A program made the position numbers and the translations under genes. This document shows positions 51,211 to 59,708 of a DNA stretch of 64,000 nt, piece by piece (within the stretch, counting starts at the first letter, position 1; the number at the start of each line of letters is the position of its first letter). Under the pieces are notes generated by a model, which was not told the origin of the DNA, did no database searches, and saw only the letters and a list, made by a program, of their open reading frames with translations. Source of the stretch: Clostridia bacterium (GTDB taxonomy: Bacteria; Bacillota; Clostridia; Oscillospirales; Acutalibacteraceae); the NCBI GenBank assembly GCA_017521425.1, contig JAFXCQ010000008.1, positions 147,167-211,166 on the forward strand, written 5' to 3'.

Positions 51211-53802
51211 TTATGAAATTGTGATTTTTTGTGAGCCTATTGTTGTACCGTCTGAGGTCTGGATTGAGAATGTTACTGTGTAGCCAGATGTGTCTGTTGG
51301 TGGGTAAACAACAATTGCACTTGTATTATCCTGTGAGAATGTTACATAACTTGTTGAAGTGTAATTATATTGAGTTGTGTATTTAAGAGTGAGTCTTTCA
51401 CCATAATAAGTTTCATCTAAAGCAATTATGTGGAAATAAGCACTTCTTAAATGGCTTACACTATCAAGTGATGTTTCGTTATCAGTAGAAGATGTGTTCA
51501 CGAAGAATTTAAGCGCTGAATCTGAAGAAGCACCTAAAAGTTCCTGTTTTAAATCCGCACTGTTTCTGTACTTAATTTTTGCTAATTCCTTAAGATATTT
51601 AACAGTTGTTTCGTTATCAGATGTAAGATTTTCTGTTACATATAAATATTTTGCTTCGTTGATTTTTTCAGATGAATCAGAATATTTTTTAATATCTGAA
51701 AGAATTTTTATTGCATCCTCGTATTTTTTGCCTTCAATTAAAGAAAGTGCTTTTCTGTAAGAGCATTCTTTAATCATATCTTTACTGTCGCCATAATCCT
51801 TTAAAGCTGTAAATAATTCCTGTGCCTTGTCATATTTACCTTTTTCAAGATATTGCTTTGCAATTGAGTAGTCACAAATTTGAATTTTTGTTTCAATATC
51901 TGCATTGTAGCCTTTTAATTCACCAAGAAGTGCCTTTGCATCGGTGTAATTTTCAGCATCAATAAGTAAAAGCGCATTCTGATATTTACATTCTTTGATT
52001 TTTTCTTGACTGTCTTGGTATTCACCAAGCTCAGTGAGAATTTCAATAGCTTCTGTGTAGTTTTTCTCATTTATAAACTCGAGTGCAGAGTTGTAACGGG
52101 TTTCTGCAATGAAGCCAGGAACAAATCTTATTGCATTTACTACAATAATAGCAACAATAAGAATAACAACTGGAATAACAAACTTTGCTTTGTTACTTTT
52201 TTTCTTAGGAGTTAAAGTAGTTTCTCTGTCAGGGTCATTTTTTCTTGCCCTGTCAAATTTTCTTGCAAGCTCTTTAAATTCTTCTTTTTCAGTATCAACA
52301 ACTGTAATTTCTTTAAAACGCTCGTGTCTTGCAATGTCATCCTGCTCTTCTTGTGAAAGCTCAGGGTATTCCTGTGTTTTCGCAGCTTGTGCTTTTTCGA
52401 GTGCTTCATCATCTTCAGAAGTTTCAGCTTTTTCTGTCTCTTCAGTTTCAGGAGCATTTTCAGTGTTTTCGTAATTGAAAGATGATTCTTCTTGTGCGTT
52501 TTCGTTTTCAGAAGCTCCTGAATCAAAAATATTACCAATTACAACATTTGTATTAGGTAAATCCTGAACGGTGTCAGCTTCTAAAATAGGGTCGTGTACG
52601 TCATGGAATTGAACAGGAGTATCCTGGAAGCTTGTTTGGGCTACTTCTTCAACTTCTTTTTCAGTAGCTTCTTCAATTTCAGTAACCTCTTCAACCTCTA
52701 TATCGTCAGTTATTTCTGTAATTTCTTCAATAACAGTTGCTTCTTCCTGGAGATTTACTTCTTCAATTTCAACTTCTTCTACTACTGTTTCAGTAGCTTC
52801 AACTGTTTCTGCTTCAATATCTTCAACTTCAACCTGAAATTCTTCCTGAACAGCTTCTTCAGTAGTCTCTTCAGGCTCTTCTGCAATAATAATTACAGAT
52901 TTTTCTGATTCCTCTGCATCATCCATTTCGCCTTTCAAACTTTCTTCAAAGAAAGAGTAAGCGGTAATTTTGAGCTTTTCTGCAGTTGCAGCAGTGCCCT
53001 GAATTGATGTGTAGTTACCTTCCTCGAGAAGCTCTGCCAAAAGAATAAAATTCTCTGCATTTTTCATAAGGAAATCATATTTAGCCTTATTCTTTCTGAA
53101 GAACATAACAATGCAACGATAATATATTTCAAGGTTTCTTATATCAGTAGTAAGAATACCTGTGAAAACTGTATGAGAAGCAATATCTGACTTAATTTTA
53201 TTAAGCTTTTTCTCACCAATTTCGTCTGCAATTTCAGGAGTAACAAGGAAGCACTTTGAAAGGTTATAAACCATTGTGTTTCCATTACGCTTGTTATAAG
53301 CATCGGCAAAATCAGCAAGCTTGTTTCTGAATTTTTTTGCTTCTTCCTGAATTTTTAAAATTACTGTAACAATGCTTTTAATTTTTTCTGCATCTGCAGC
53401 TTCAAAAGCATTTACGTGAATTTTTGCTAAAGCAAGCTCTAATTTTTCTGCTTCATCGTTAGCAATTTCAAGGAATTTAGGGAAGTCAGCATCAGGCACT
53501 AATTCACAGGCAAAAATAATTTGCTCGTAAACATCCTCTAATGATGAAGAATCCTCATCAAGATTAAAGCCATCACCTAAAGCCTTGTATAAAAGAGCAG
53601 TGTGGTTACTGCCATCGCTTACAATTGCTTTCATAAGGTAATCGGCAGATTCCTGAAGCTTACCCTCTTTATAATAATGAATACCTAAAAGGAGATTTTC
53701 TTCTGCTTTAGAGTAGAACATACCGCAACTTGAGCAAAAATAACCTTCTTCAGTTTTCTGTAAATAAGCGTTTTTACACTTTTCACAAATGATTTTTTCC
53801 AT
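51211..53802 (-). CDS. Zinc-ribbon/TPR membrane protein with external repeats
   Basis: 863 aa. A zinc ribbon uses Cys6, Cys9, Cys23 and Cys26 (CEKC, CSSC). A TPR-like part follows at about 35-70 and a helical part to about 270. A very acidic Glu/Val/Thr-rich stretch runs about 290-480 (VEVEDIEAETVEATE). One membrane helix at about 538-558 (FVIPVVILIVAIIVVNAI) is followed by four repeats of about 38 residues (YNSALEFINEKNYTEAIEIL; CKYQNALLLIDAENYTDA; YLEKGKYDKAQELF; LIEGKKYEDAIKIL) and a beta-rich end. The ribbon is shared with the SPFH cassette. No enzyme motif. Confidence 0.85.
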   Translation of the reverse strand: MEKIICEKCKNAYLQKTEEGYFCSSCGMFYSKAEENLLLGIHYYKEGKLQESADYLMKAIVSDGSNHTALLYKALGDGFNLDEDSSSLEDVYEQIIFACELVPDADFPKFLEIANDEAEKLELALAKIHVNAFEAADAEKIKSIVTVILKIQEEAKKFRNKLADFADAYNKRNGNTMVYNLSKCFLVTPEIADEIGEKKLNKIKSDIASHTVFTGILTTDIRNLEIYYRCIVMFFRKNKAKYDFLMKNAENFILLAELLEEGNYTSIQGTAATAEKLKITAYSFFEESLKGEMDDAEESEKSVIIIAEEPEETTEEAVQEEFQVEVEDIEAETVEATETVVEEVEIEEVNLQEEATVIEEITEITDDIEVEEVTEIEEATEKEVEEVAQTSFQDTPVQFHDVHDPILEADTVQDLPNTNVVIGNIFDSGASENENAQEESSFNYENTENAPETEETEKAETSEDDEALEKAQAAKTQEYPELSQEEQDDIARHERFKEITVVDTEKEEFKELARKFDRARKNDPDRETTLTPKKKSNKAKFVIPVVILIVAIIVVNAIRFVPGFIAETRYNSALEFINEKNYTEAIEILTELGEYQDSQEKIKECKYQNALLLIDAENYTDAKALLGELKGYNADIETKIQICDYSIAKQYLEKGKYDKAQELFTALKDYGDSKDMIKECSYRKALSLIEGKKYEDAIKILSDIKKYSDSSEKINEAKYLYVTENLTSDNETTVKYLKELAKIKYRNSADLKQELLGASSDSALKFFVNTSSTDNETSLDSVSHLRSAYFHIIALDETYYGERLTLKYTTQYNYTSTSYVTFSQDNTSAIVVYPPTDTSGYTVTFSIQTSDGTTIGSQKITIS

Positions 53803-53942
53803 AGTTACCCCCGTAATAATTTGTTGATTGTACTATAAGAAATCAATATTCACTCTATAATAACATAAAATACACACAGTTTTCAACAATTTATTACAAA
53901 ATAGTTTCAAAAAATTTCAAATCTGAAAGAATTTACAGAGAA

Positions 53943-53984
53943 AAAGAGGGGGATTATTCGAAATTAGAATAATCCTCCTCTTTT
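53943..53984 (-). terminator. Terminator of the unclassified glycosidase gene
   Basis: GAGGAGGATTATTC and GAATAATCCCCCTC pair on the minus strand around a seven-base loop, followed by TTTTTC. Confidence 0.82.
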
Positions 53985-53989
53985 AAAAG

Positions 53990-56200
53990 TTATTTTATAA
54001 AAAATTCACAGATTTCAATACCCTTTGTTTCTTCTGTTATAACTAAGTCGAGTGTGCCATTAACGAAAAATTCTTTATTGATTTTATAAGCTGCACTTAA
54101 AAAGCCTTCACAAAGCATTTCTTTGTCGAATTGCTCATTTCTTTCGCCACCAAAGGAAATACCCTCGTAAACGGTGTGACCGTTTGCGGTAATTTTCTGG
54201 TGAGTATCTTTGGTTGAATGGTCTTTATAAATAACAGTAAGGGTATAATCTCTCGGGGAAAATCCACCAAGCTTTGCGCAGAAACTGAAGTGGTCATATA
54301 CTTTTAACATACTCATAGGCATTCTGCCGTCATTGTCTGGTCTGTCACCTTGAAAATTCATATAGAATTCGCCATCTTGTTTAACACCCAAAGCGACTAA
54401 TTCGTGGAGGGCAACAGAGTAATAATATTCATCACTTGCTACTGAATTTCTGTTTAAAAGACGGGTGATAAAAGAAGCTTGCTCGTTTTCAGGTAAGCTC
54501 TCGCAATAGTCGAGTCTGTTTAAAAGCCAGAGTCTGTCGGTAACAGGTCTGTCAATAGTATCAAGAGTTGCACCGCGTTCCCAATTGTCGGTGTGGTAGT
54601 GCTCTACATCAAGCTGAATACCAATCAGATTAAATAATTTTTCACCCAAAAGAGAAATTTCTGTGCGTAAATCATTATAAAATTGCGGATATCCGGTATT
54701 TAAAACAGACTTTGCTTTATTTATTTCTGTTTTTTTAAGGTAATATTTTGCATCATCTATTAAAGCATTTTCAAACTTCATTCTTTCAAGAACAAGCTTG
54801 TCACAACAAGCTCTGAAATAAAGAAGCAAGAACCTCCAGTTTTCTGAAAGAGCAGGGTAATCGTGCTTTAATTCGCAGAATGCTCTGTATGTACTGTTTA
54901 TAGATGGGTTGTTGAGTGGATTGCCCTCCCAGTTCTTTTCAAGACCAAAAATTGCTTCTGTTAAGGTTTCTGTGTCTGCACCATAGAAGAAATATCTTAC
55001 GTAGTCGCTGACTGCTTCGTTTAAAGGATATGTATCATCAAACTCAAGAAGTGACCACACCATTTTATTAAGGTCATCGTGAACGCCCTCAGAGTAACTC
55101 ACGCTACCTACTGTGTAATGTGAAAAAAGTCTGTGAAGTGTAGCAAATTCGACAGGTCTCGGATTCACACTTTCTCTTGAAAGCGTTGATGCAAGTGAAT
55201 AGTGCCAGTCATCGTTAAGAAAATGAACAGGATATTCGCAACGCAAATTGTGAGTAATATCAGGGTAAAATCTCATAGGGTATTTCTGCGGAGTTTTTGC
55301 CCTTAACTCGTGCATAGGAAACGCGTGGTTGGGTCCCATAATAAGCCCGTCGATTTCTTCGGGCTCTTTTTCTAATTCTTCAATCAGCTTGTCGCCCCAG
55401 TCGTGATATTTATGTGGGGCTTGTGCAGACGGATAAACTTTAGCATTTTTGTGGTGTTCTTTTAACACTTTGGAAAAGCTTTTTGTTCTTTCAATGAACT
55501 CATCTGCATAATATTCACCGGGGTCGCCACCAGGGATGAATAAATAATCAATTCTCGGGACTTTTTTATAAAGCTCGTTGCGTTTTTTAGTTGCTTCTTC
55601 AATTGATTCGTCATCGCAGTTCGGGTGCCATATAGATACATCTAAATCGAGAGTATCTGCAAGGCGGGAGGCTTCAATTAAAAAGTCCTCTTCATCATAT
55701 TTCATAAGGCAGTTTCTTTTTGAAATGCCTTTTTCATAAGGCATATGCTCACACGTATTTGTTGTGAATGCCATCATATCTAAATAATAGTTAAAATACT
55801 GTTTATAATCCCAGGCATCATAGGTGTTAGGAGTTGTGCGGTAGCCAATCTGATGGCCACGGATAGCTTTTTTTGGTATGTAAGTGCCACTAATATCGTT
55901 AATTAAAATTATTTTATTATTTTTAAATTCGCATTTTCTCAAAAAGTGAGAATACGCAAAAATAAGCCCGCGGATTGTTTTTGCAGAGAAGGTAAGTGTA
56001 TTATTCTCAAGAATAATGTTATAACAATCATTATCATTAAAAGCATTTTTGTCTTGTTTAAAAACAATATCAAGAGAGTCTGTTGAAGATTCTGTAACAC
56101 AAATATTACGCTTACTTAATTCAATTAAAAAGTATTTGCTTGCCTGCGCTTCAACATCATTTTCAGCGATAATATAGAGCTTTTCAAAAATAAATTGCAC
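53990..56200 (-). CDS. Putative glycoside hydrolase, GH20/GH67-like architecture
   Basis: 736 aa. The N-terminal 90 residues resemble the accessory domain of GH20/GH67 enzymes (TIRGLIFAYSHFLRKCE). The presumed barrel starts KKAIRGHQIGYRTTPNTYDAWDYKQYF (motif RGHQIGYR) and runs through DVSIWHPNCDDE, YLFIPGGDPGEYY and LIMGPNHAFPMHEL, rich in acids and Trp. A helical part and a C-terminal beta-domain follow. No signal peptide, so it acts in the cytosol. I cannot name the GH family or the catalytic acids with confidence. Monocistronic. Confidence 0.65.
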   Translation of the reverse strand: MQFIFEKLYIIAENDVEAQASKYFLIELSKRNICVTESSTDSLDIVFKQDKNAFNDNDCYNIILENNTLTFSAKTIRGLIFAYSHFLRKCEFKNNKIILINDISGTYIPKKAIRGHQIGYRTTPNTYDAWDYKQYFNYYLDMMAFTTNTCEHMPYEKGISKRNCLMKYDEEDFLIEASRLADTLDLDVSIWHPNCDDESIEEATKKRNELYKKVPRIDYLFIPGGDPGEYYADEFIERTKSFSKVLKEHHKNAKVYPSAQAPHKYHDWGDKLIEELEKEPEEIDGLIMGPNHAFPMHELRAKTPQKYPMRFYPDITHNLRCEYPVHFLNDDWHYSLASTLSRESVNPRPVEFATLHRLFSHYTVGSVSYSEGVHDDLNKMVWSLLEFDDTYPLNEAVSDYVRYFFYGADTETLTEAIFGLEKNWEGNPLNNPSINSTYRAFCELKHDYPALSENWRFLLLYFRACCDKLVLERMKFENALIDDAKYYLKKTEINKAKSVLNTGYPQFYNDLRTEISLLGEKLFNLIGIQLDVEHYHTDNWERGATLDTIDRPVTDRLWLLNRLDYCESLPENEQASFITRLLNRNSVASDEYYYSVALHELVALGVKQDGEFYMNFQGDRPDNDGRMPMSMLKVYDHFSFCAKLGGFSPRDYTLTVIYKDHSTKDTHQKITANGHTVYEGISFGGERNEQFDKEMLCEGFLSAAYKINKEFFVNGTLDLVITEETKGIEICEFFIK

Positions 56201-56333
56201 AAAACCACTCCTTTGATAATATAGATAAATATTAACACATTATTAACTTCTTATCAAGAAATAAAATTTATGTTGCAATCTGGCGGTATGATATGGTAAA
56301 ATCAAGGAAGATTTTGAGAAAGAAGGCGGAACT

Positions 56334-57080
56334 ATGACTTTCAGAACTATTAAATGGTTTACACAAGTTGCGTGTTCACTTTTAAAGCTTATTCCAAAAA
56401 TGAAAAAGGGTGTTAAACTCAAAAATACAGGCGATTTATCTGTTTATAAACCTTTTGTAGATGAGGAATTAAAAAAATGGTTAAACCCGCTTATGAAATC
56501 TGCAGGGGTTGAGTTTGCAGTAAGCGGTAAAGAAAATATTCCAGAAAATGAAGCGGTAATTTATGTACCAAATCATCAGGGACTTTTCGATATGCCTGCA
56601 ATCATTCTCAATGCTCCGACACCTTGTGGATTTATAGCAAAAAAAGAATTGGAGAAAGTCCCGATTGTCAGAACATGGATGTGGCTTCTTGATTGTGTAT
56701 TTATTGACAGAGAAAACAAACGCGAAGCAAGAGTTGCAATAAAAGAAGCAATTGAGCTTATAAATAAAGGCAGAAGCATGGTAATATTCCCAGAGGGCAC
56801 ACGCTCACGCGATGGTATTCCGTTACCATTTAAATCAGGTGTTATGATGATTGCTAAAGAAACAAAAGCAAAAATTGTACCTGTTGTGCTTGAAGGTATT
56901 ATAGATAGATTTGAGGGTACAAAAAATATCACACCCGGTACTGTAACAGTAAAATTTTTACCGGCAATTGAAACAGAAAATCTTTCAAGAGAAGAAATGA
57001 AAGCAATGCCAGAGCAAATAAGAGAAAAAATTGTTGCGGTATTAAAAGAAGACGGCGCAATTCCAAGCGATGCAGAATAA
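56334..57080 (+). CDS. plsC: 1-acyl-sn-glycerol-3-phosphate acyltransferase
   Basis: Second acylation step of phosphatidic acid synthesis at the inner face of the membrane. 248 aa. The NHQGLFD motif (NHx4D catalytic) is near residue 82, GFIAKKEL and VFIDREN follow, and FPEGTRSRDG (substrate-binding) is near residue 154. A weakly hydrophobic N-terminus may touch the membrane. A GAAAGAAGGCGG stretch upstream serves as the ribosome site. Monocistronic. Confidence 0.95.
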   Translation: MTFRTIKWFTQVACSLLKLIPKMKKGVKLKNTGDLSVYKPFVDEELKKWLNPLMKSAGVEFAVSGKENIPENEAVIYVPNHQGLFDMPAIILNAPTPCGFIAKKELEKVPIVRTWMWLLDCVFIDRENKREARVAIKEAIELINKGRSMVIFPEGTRSRDGIPLPFKSGVMMIAKETKAKIVPVVLEGIIDRFEGTKNITPGTVTVKFLPAIETENLSREEMKAMPEQIREKIVAVLKEDGAIPSDAE

Positions 57081-57086
57081 AAAGAA

Positions 57087-57122
57087 GTCGGAGTGAATTT
57101 TTAGTTCACTCCGATTTTTATT
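57087..57122. terminator. Terminator between plsC and the DMT gene
   Basis: TCGGAGTGAA and TTCACTCCGA pair, followed by TTTTTATTTTTT. It overlaps the DMT stop and may serve both strands. Confidence 0.82.
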
Positions 57123-57549
57123 TTTTGAAAAGTATAATTCCACCTATTGCAAGTGCTACACCAAGAAGCTTTGACCATTCAAAATTCACCTTGTCTGTAC
57201 CGAAAAGTCCGAAAAGCTCAATTAAATAAGCAACTAAAATCTGTGCGGTAACTATTATCATAACTGCGCCCGCGGGGCCGAGGCCTGCCATACTTTTAAT
57301 AACTGTGTAAGTAATTAAAGCACCCATTATACCGCCTAAAAGCATATATTTGTTGTTTATTGCAAAAAGTGATGAGAAGCTACCGTCACGACCTGTAAAA
57401 AACCATGCTAATATGCAGAATAAAAAAGCAGTAAGTTGTACAAAGGATGCAGAAACCCATATAGAGGTCTGCTTTGTTACACCCTCGTTAAAAACACCCT
57501 GAATACTCATTAAAGCACCTGAAAGAATTGCTATTAAAATTCCTGACAT
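57118..57549 (-). CDS. DMT-superfamily membrane protein (DUF606/YdcZ-like)
   Basis: 143 aa, about five hydrophobic helices. MSGILIAILSGALMSIQGVFNEGV, GGIMGALITYTVIKSMAGLGPAGA and LLGVALAIGGIILF match the small DMT (YdcZ/DUF606) group. Such half-size proteins usually act as dimers; the substrate is unknown. It follows the nucleoside ABC operon after a terminator, so it is transcribed separately or by readthrough. Confidence 0.88.
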   Translation of the reverse strand: MSGILIAILSGALMSIQGVFNEGVTKQTSIWVSASFVQLTAFLFCILAWFFTGRDGSFSSLFAINNKYMLLGGIMGALITYTVIKSMAGLGPAGAVMIIVTAQILVAYLIELFGLFGTDKVNFEWSKLLGVALAIGGIILFKK

Positions 57550-57550
57550 A

Positions 57551-57590
57551 AAAAATCACCCGCTAATAGTATTAGCGAGTGACATTTTTT
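57551..57590 (-). terminator. Terminator of the BMP ABC operon
   Basis: GTCACTCGCTAATA and TATTAGCGGGTGA pair on the minus strand, with TTTTTT following. It is 20 bases past the last permease stop. Confidence 0.8.
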
Positions 57591-57609
57591 TATTAGTAAA
57601 ATCAGAAAA

Positions 57610-58599
57610 TTATCTTTCTTCTCTGAAGTAGTTAAGTCCAAGACTTTGTGGTGGCTGATGCTCTCTCTTTTTACGCATACTTGTAATAATAAGAACAATA
57701 ATAGTAACGATGTAAGGGAGCATTTTGAAAAGCTCTTGTGTTTCAGTACCAAGTCCCTGAATGTAGTTATTTGCGTTGCAAAGGGCACCGAAAAGGAATG
57801 AACCAACAATAGCAGCCGATGGTTTCCAAAGAGCGAAAATAACAAGTGCAATTGCCATCCAACCACGGTCACCGAATGCATTGTTAGACCAGACACCACT
57901 CGCATAAGACATAACATACTGAAGTCCGCCAAGACCTGCAATAGCACTACCAATGCAGGTTGCCAAGTAGCGGTATTTAACAACGTTTATACCCGCAGCA
58001 TCTGCAGTAGCGGGGTTTTCACCAACAGAACGAAGGTTAAGACCAACGCGTGTGCGGTTAAGTGTGAATGAAACAACAAAAGCAATTACAATAGCAAGGT
58101 AGGTAAGAAAATCGTGAGATAAGAATAATTCACCAAACCAACCTAAATCATCTGCAAAAGGAAGCTTCGCAGAAAAGAATGAGCTTGTTTTTGTAAGTGC
58201 GATTGATGGCATTTCACTTTCAGTAATATTTATAAGTGAAGCACCGAGAAAGTTACCAAGGCCAATACCGAGAGTAGTAAGGGCAAGACCTGTAACATTC
58301 TGATTTGCGTGAAGTGTTACGGTTAAGAAGCTGTAAATAAGTCCCATAACTGTAGCTCCCGCAATAGCACATAAAAATGGAATGATAATTGCAAGGAATG
58401 CATTCATAGCGGCAATATCATTACCACAAGCATTTTCGTAAAGGAATGAGCCAACAACACCGCTTATAGCACCAACATACATAATACCGGGAATACCAAG
58501 GTTTAGGTGACCTGATTTTTCTGTAACTATTTCACCGACTGAACCATAAAGAAGCGGCACACCAAGGAGAATTGCACGGCAGATAAATTGTATAATCAT
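57610..58599 (-). CDS. ABC permease, BMP/nucleoside type (second)
   Basis: 329 aa, about ten helices. Seen: IPGIMYVGAISGVVGSF, NVTGLALTTLGIGLGNFLGA, GLNLRSVGENPATADAAGINV (the EAA-like ATPase contact loop) and FGDRGWMAIALVIFALWKP. It is the YufQ/NupQ-like partner of the next permease, whose end it overlaps by 4 nt. The operon imports purine nucleosides in known relatives. Confidence 0.93.
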   Translation of the reverse strand: MIIQFICRAILLGVPLLYGSVGEIVTEKSGHLNLGIPGIMYVGAISGVVGSFLYENACGNDIAAMNAFLAIIIPFLCAIAGATVMGLIYSFLTVTLHANQNVTGLALTTLGIGLGNFLGASLINITESEMPSIALTKTSSFFSAKLPFADDLGWFGELFLSHDFLTYLAIVIAFVVSFTLNRTRVGLNLRSVGENPATADAAGINVVKYRYLATCIGSAIAGLGGLQYVMSYASGVWSNNAFGDRGWMAIALVIFALWKPSAAIVGSFLFGALCNANNYIQGLGTETQELFKMLPYIVTIIVLIITSMRKKREHQPPQSLGLNYFREER

Positions 58600-59708
58600 G
58601 CTTTAACCTCCTTTTTGTTGTGACGGAATTTAATTGAATAATGAATAAAGAATTCACACGCAACAAGCATAAGAATTACTATACCAACGATGATTTCTGA
58701 AAAAGATGAGTTGAGTAAAGAGGTGTCAGCAACCTTTGCAACACCTAATCTTAAAAATACTACAATAGCAGTCATAAGAACCATAATAAATGGATTGAAC
58801 TGACCGAGCCACGACATAAGAATAGCAGTAAAGCCCTGACCACCAACAAGATTAGTGTTAATTGTGTGGTCTTTACCTGCAACAAGAAGCATACCTGTAA
58901 CACCGCAAAGAGCACCAGAAATTAACATAGTACGAATTATAACCTTTTTAACATTTATACCGATGTAACGAGCAGTGTTCTGGCTTTCGCCAACAACAGA
59001 AATTTCATAACCTTGTTTACTGTATTTAAGATAAATAAACATAAATACGGTAATAACTGCAACAATAGCAATATTTACAAAGTAATCGTTGTTACCAACA
59101 ACAGGGAAGTTACCGAAAGGTACAGGGTTAATAACATTTGAACCGCCACCCTCAATGTAAACATAATAAGCAATTATCTGTGTTGCGATGTAGTTCATCA
59201 TAAGAGTGAAAAGTGTTTCATTTGTATTAAAGAGTGCCTTGAAAATTGCAGGGATAACACCCCAGATAGCACCTGCAAGAATACTTGTAATTGCAATTAC
59301 AATAATAAGGGTGATGTAAGGGAGCTTTTCGCCGAATTGAATCATACAGAAAATAGAGGCAAGACCACCCATAAGAGCTTGTCCTTCAGCACCACAGTTC
59401 CAGAATTTCATCTTGAAAGCGGGTGTGAGAGCGAGTGCAAGGCACAAGAGAATTACAATTTCCTGTAAATATTTCCAGAGCATTGTAGTGCTACCTTCAA
59501 GCAATCTGCCAAAAACACCAGTGAACATAATGCTGTAAGTATCACCAAGGCTTTTTTGAGTAACCGCCATTGAAAGAATACCTACAAAGAGAAAACCGAC
59601 TAAAATTGTAATAACTCTTATAAGCCAGGCTTTCCATTCAGGCATATCATCGCGTTTGACAACATGAAAAAGAGGCTCGCGATGTTTTGTTTCAGTCAAT
59701 TTAGCCAT
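58596..59708 (-). CDS. ABC permease, BMP/nucleoside type (first)
   Basis: 370 aa. The ATG at 59708 has AAAGGAG upstream; a longer frame reads into the ATPase gene. Seen: FWNCGAEGQALMGGLASI, TNETLFTLMMNYIATQIIAYYV, EISVVGESQNTARYIGINV (coupling loop) and GGQGFTAILMSWLGQFNP. It resembles YufP/NupP. Start and stop overlap its two neighbours, so all three cytoplasmic-membrane subunits are co-translated. Confidence 0.93.
   Translation of the reverse strand: MAKLTETKHREPLFHVVKRDDMPEWKAWLIRVITILVGFLFVGILSMAVTQKSLGDTYSIMFTGVFGRLLEGSTTMLWKYLQEIVILLCLALALTPAFKMKFWNCGAEGQALMGGLASIFCMIQFGEKLPYITLIIVIAITSILAGAIWGVIPAIFKALFNTNETLFTLMMNYIATQIIAYYVYIEGGGSNVINPVPFGNFPVVGNNDYFVNIAIVAVITVFMFIYLKYSKQGYEISVVGESQNTARYIGINVKKVIIRTMLISGALCGVTGMLLVAGKDHTINTNLVGGQGFTAILMSWLGQFNPFIMVLMTAIVVFLRLGVAKVADTSLLNSSFSEIIVGIVILMLVACEFFIHYSIKFRHNKKEVKA

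Noticed and set aside
52594..52908. Phe/Asn-rich ORF on the plus strand
   Set aside because: It is the antisense shadow of the Glu/Val-rich acidic tract of the 863-aa protein and has no ribosome site.
57534..57983. 149-aa ORF overlapping the second ABC permease
   Set aside because: Same-strand frame shadow of the permease; no family similarity and it crosses the operon terminator.
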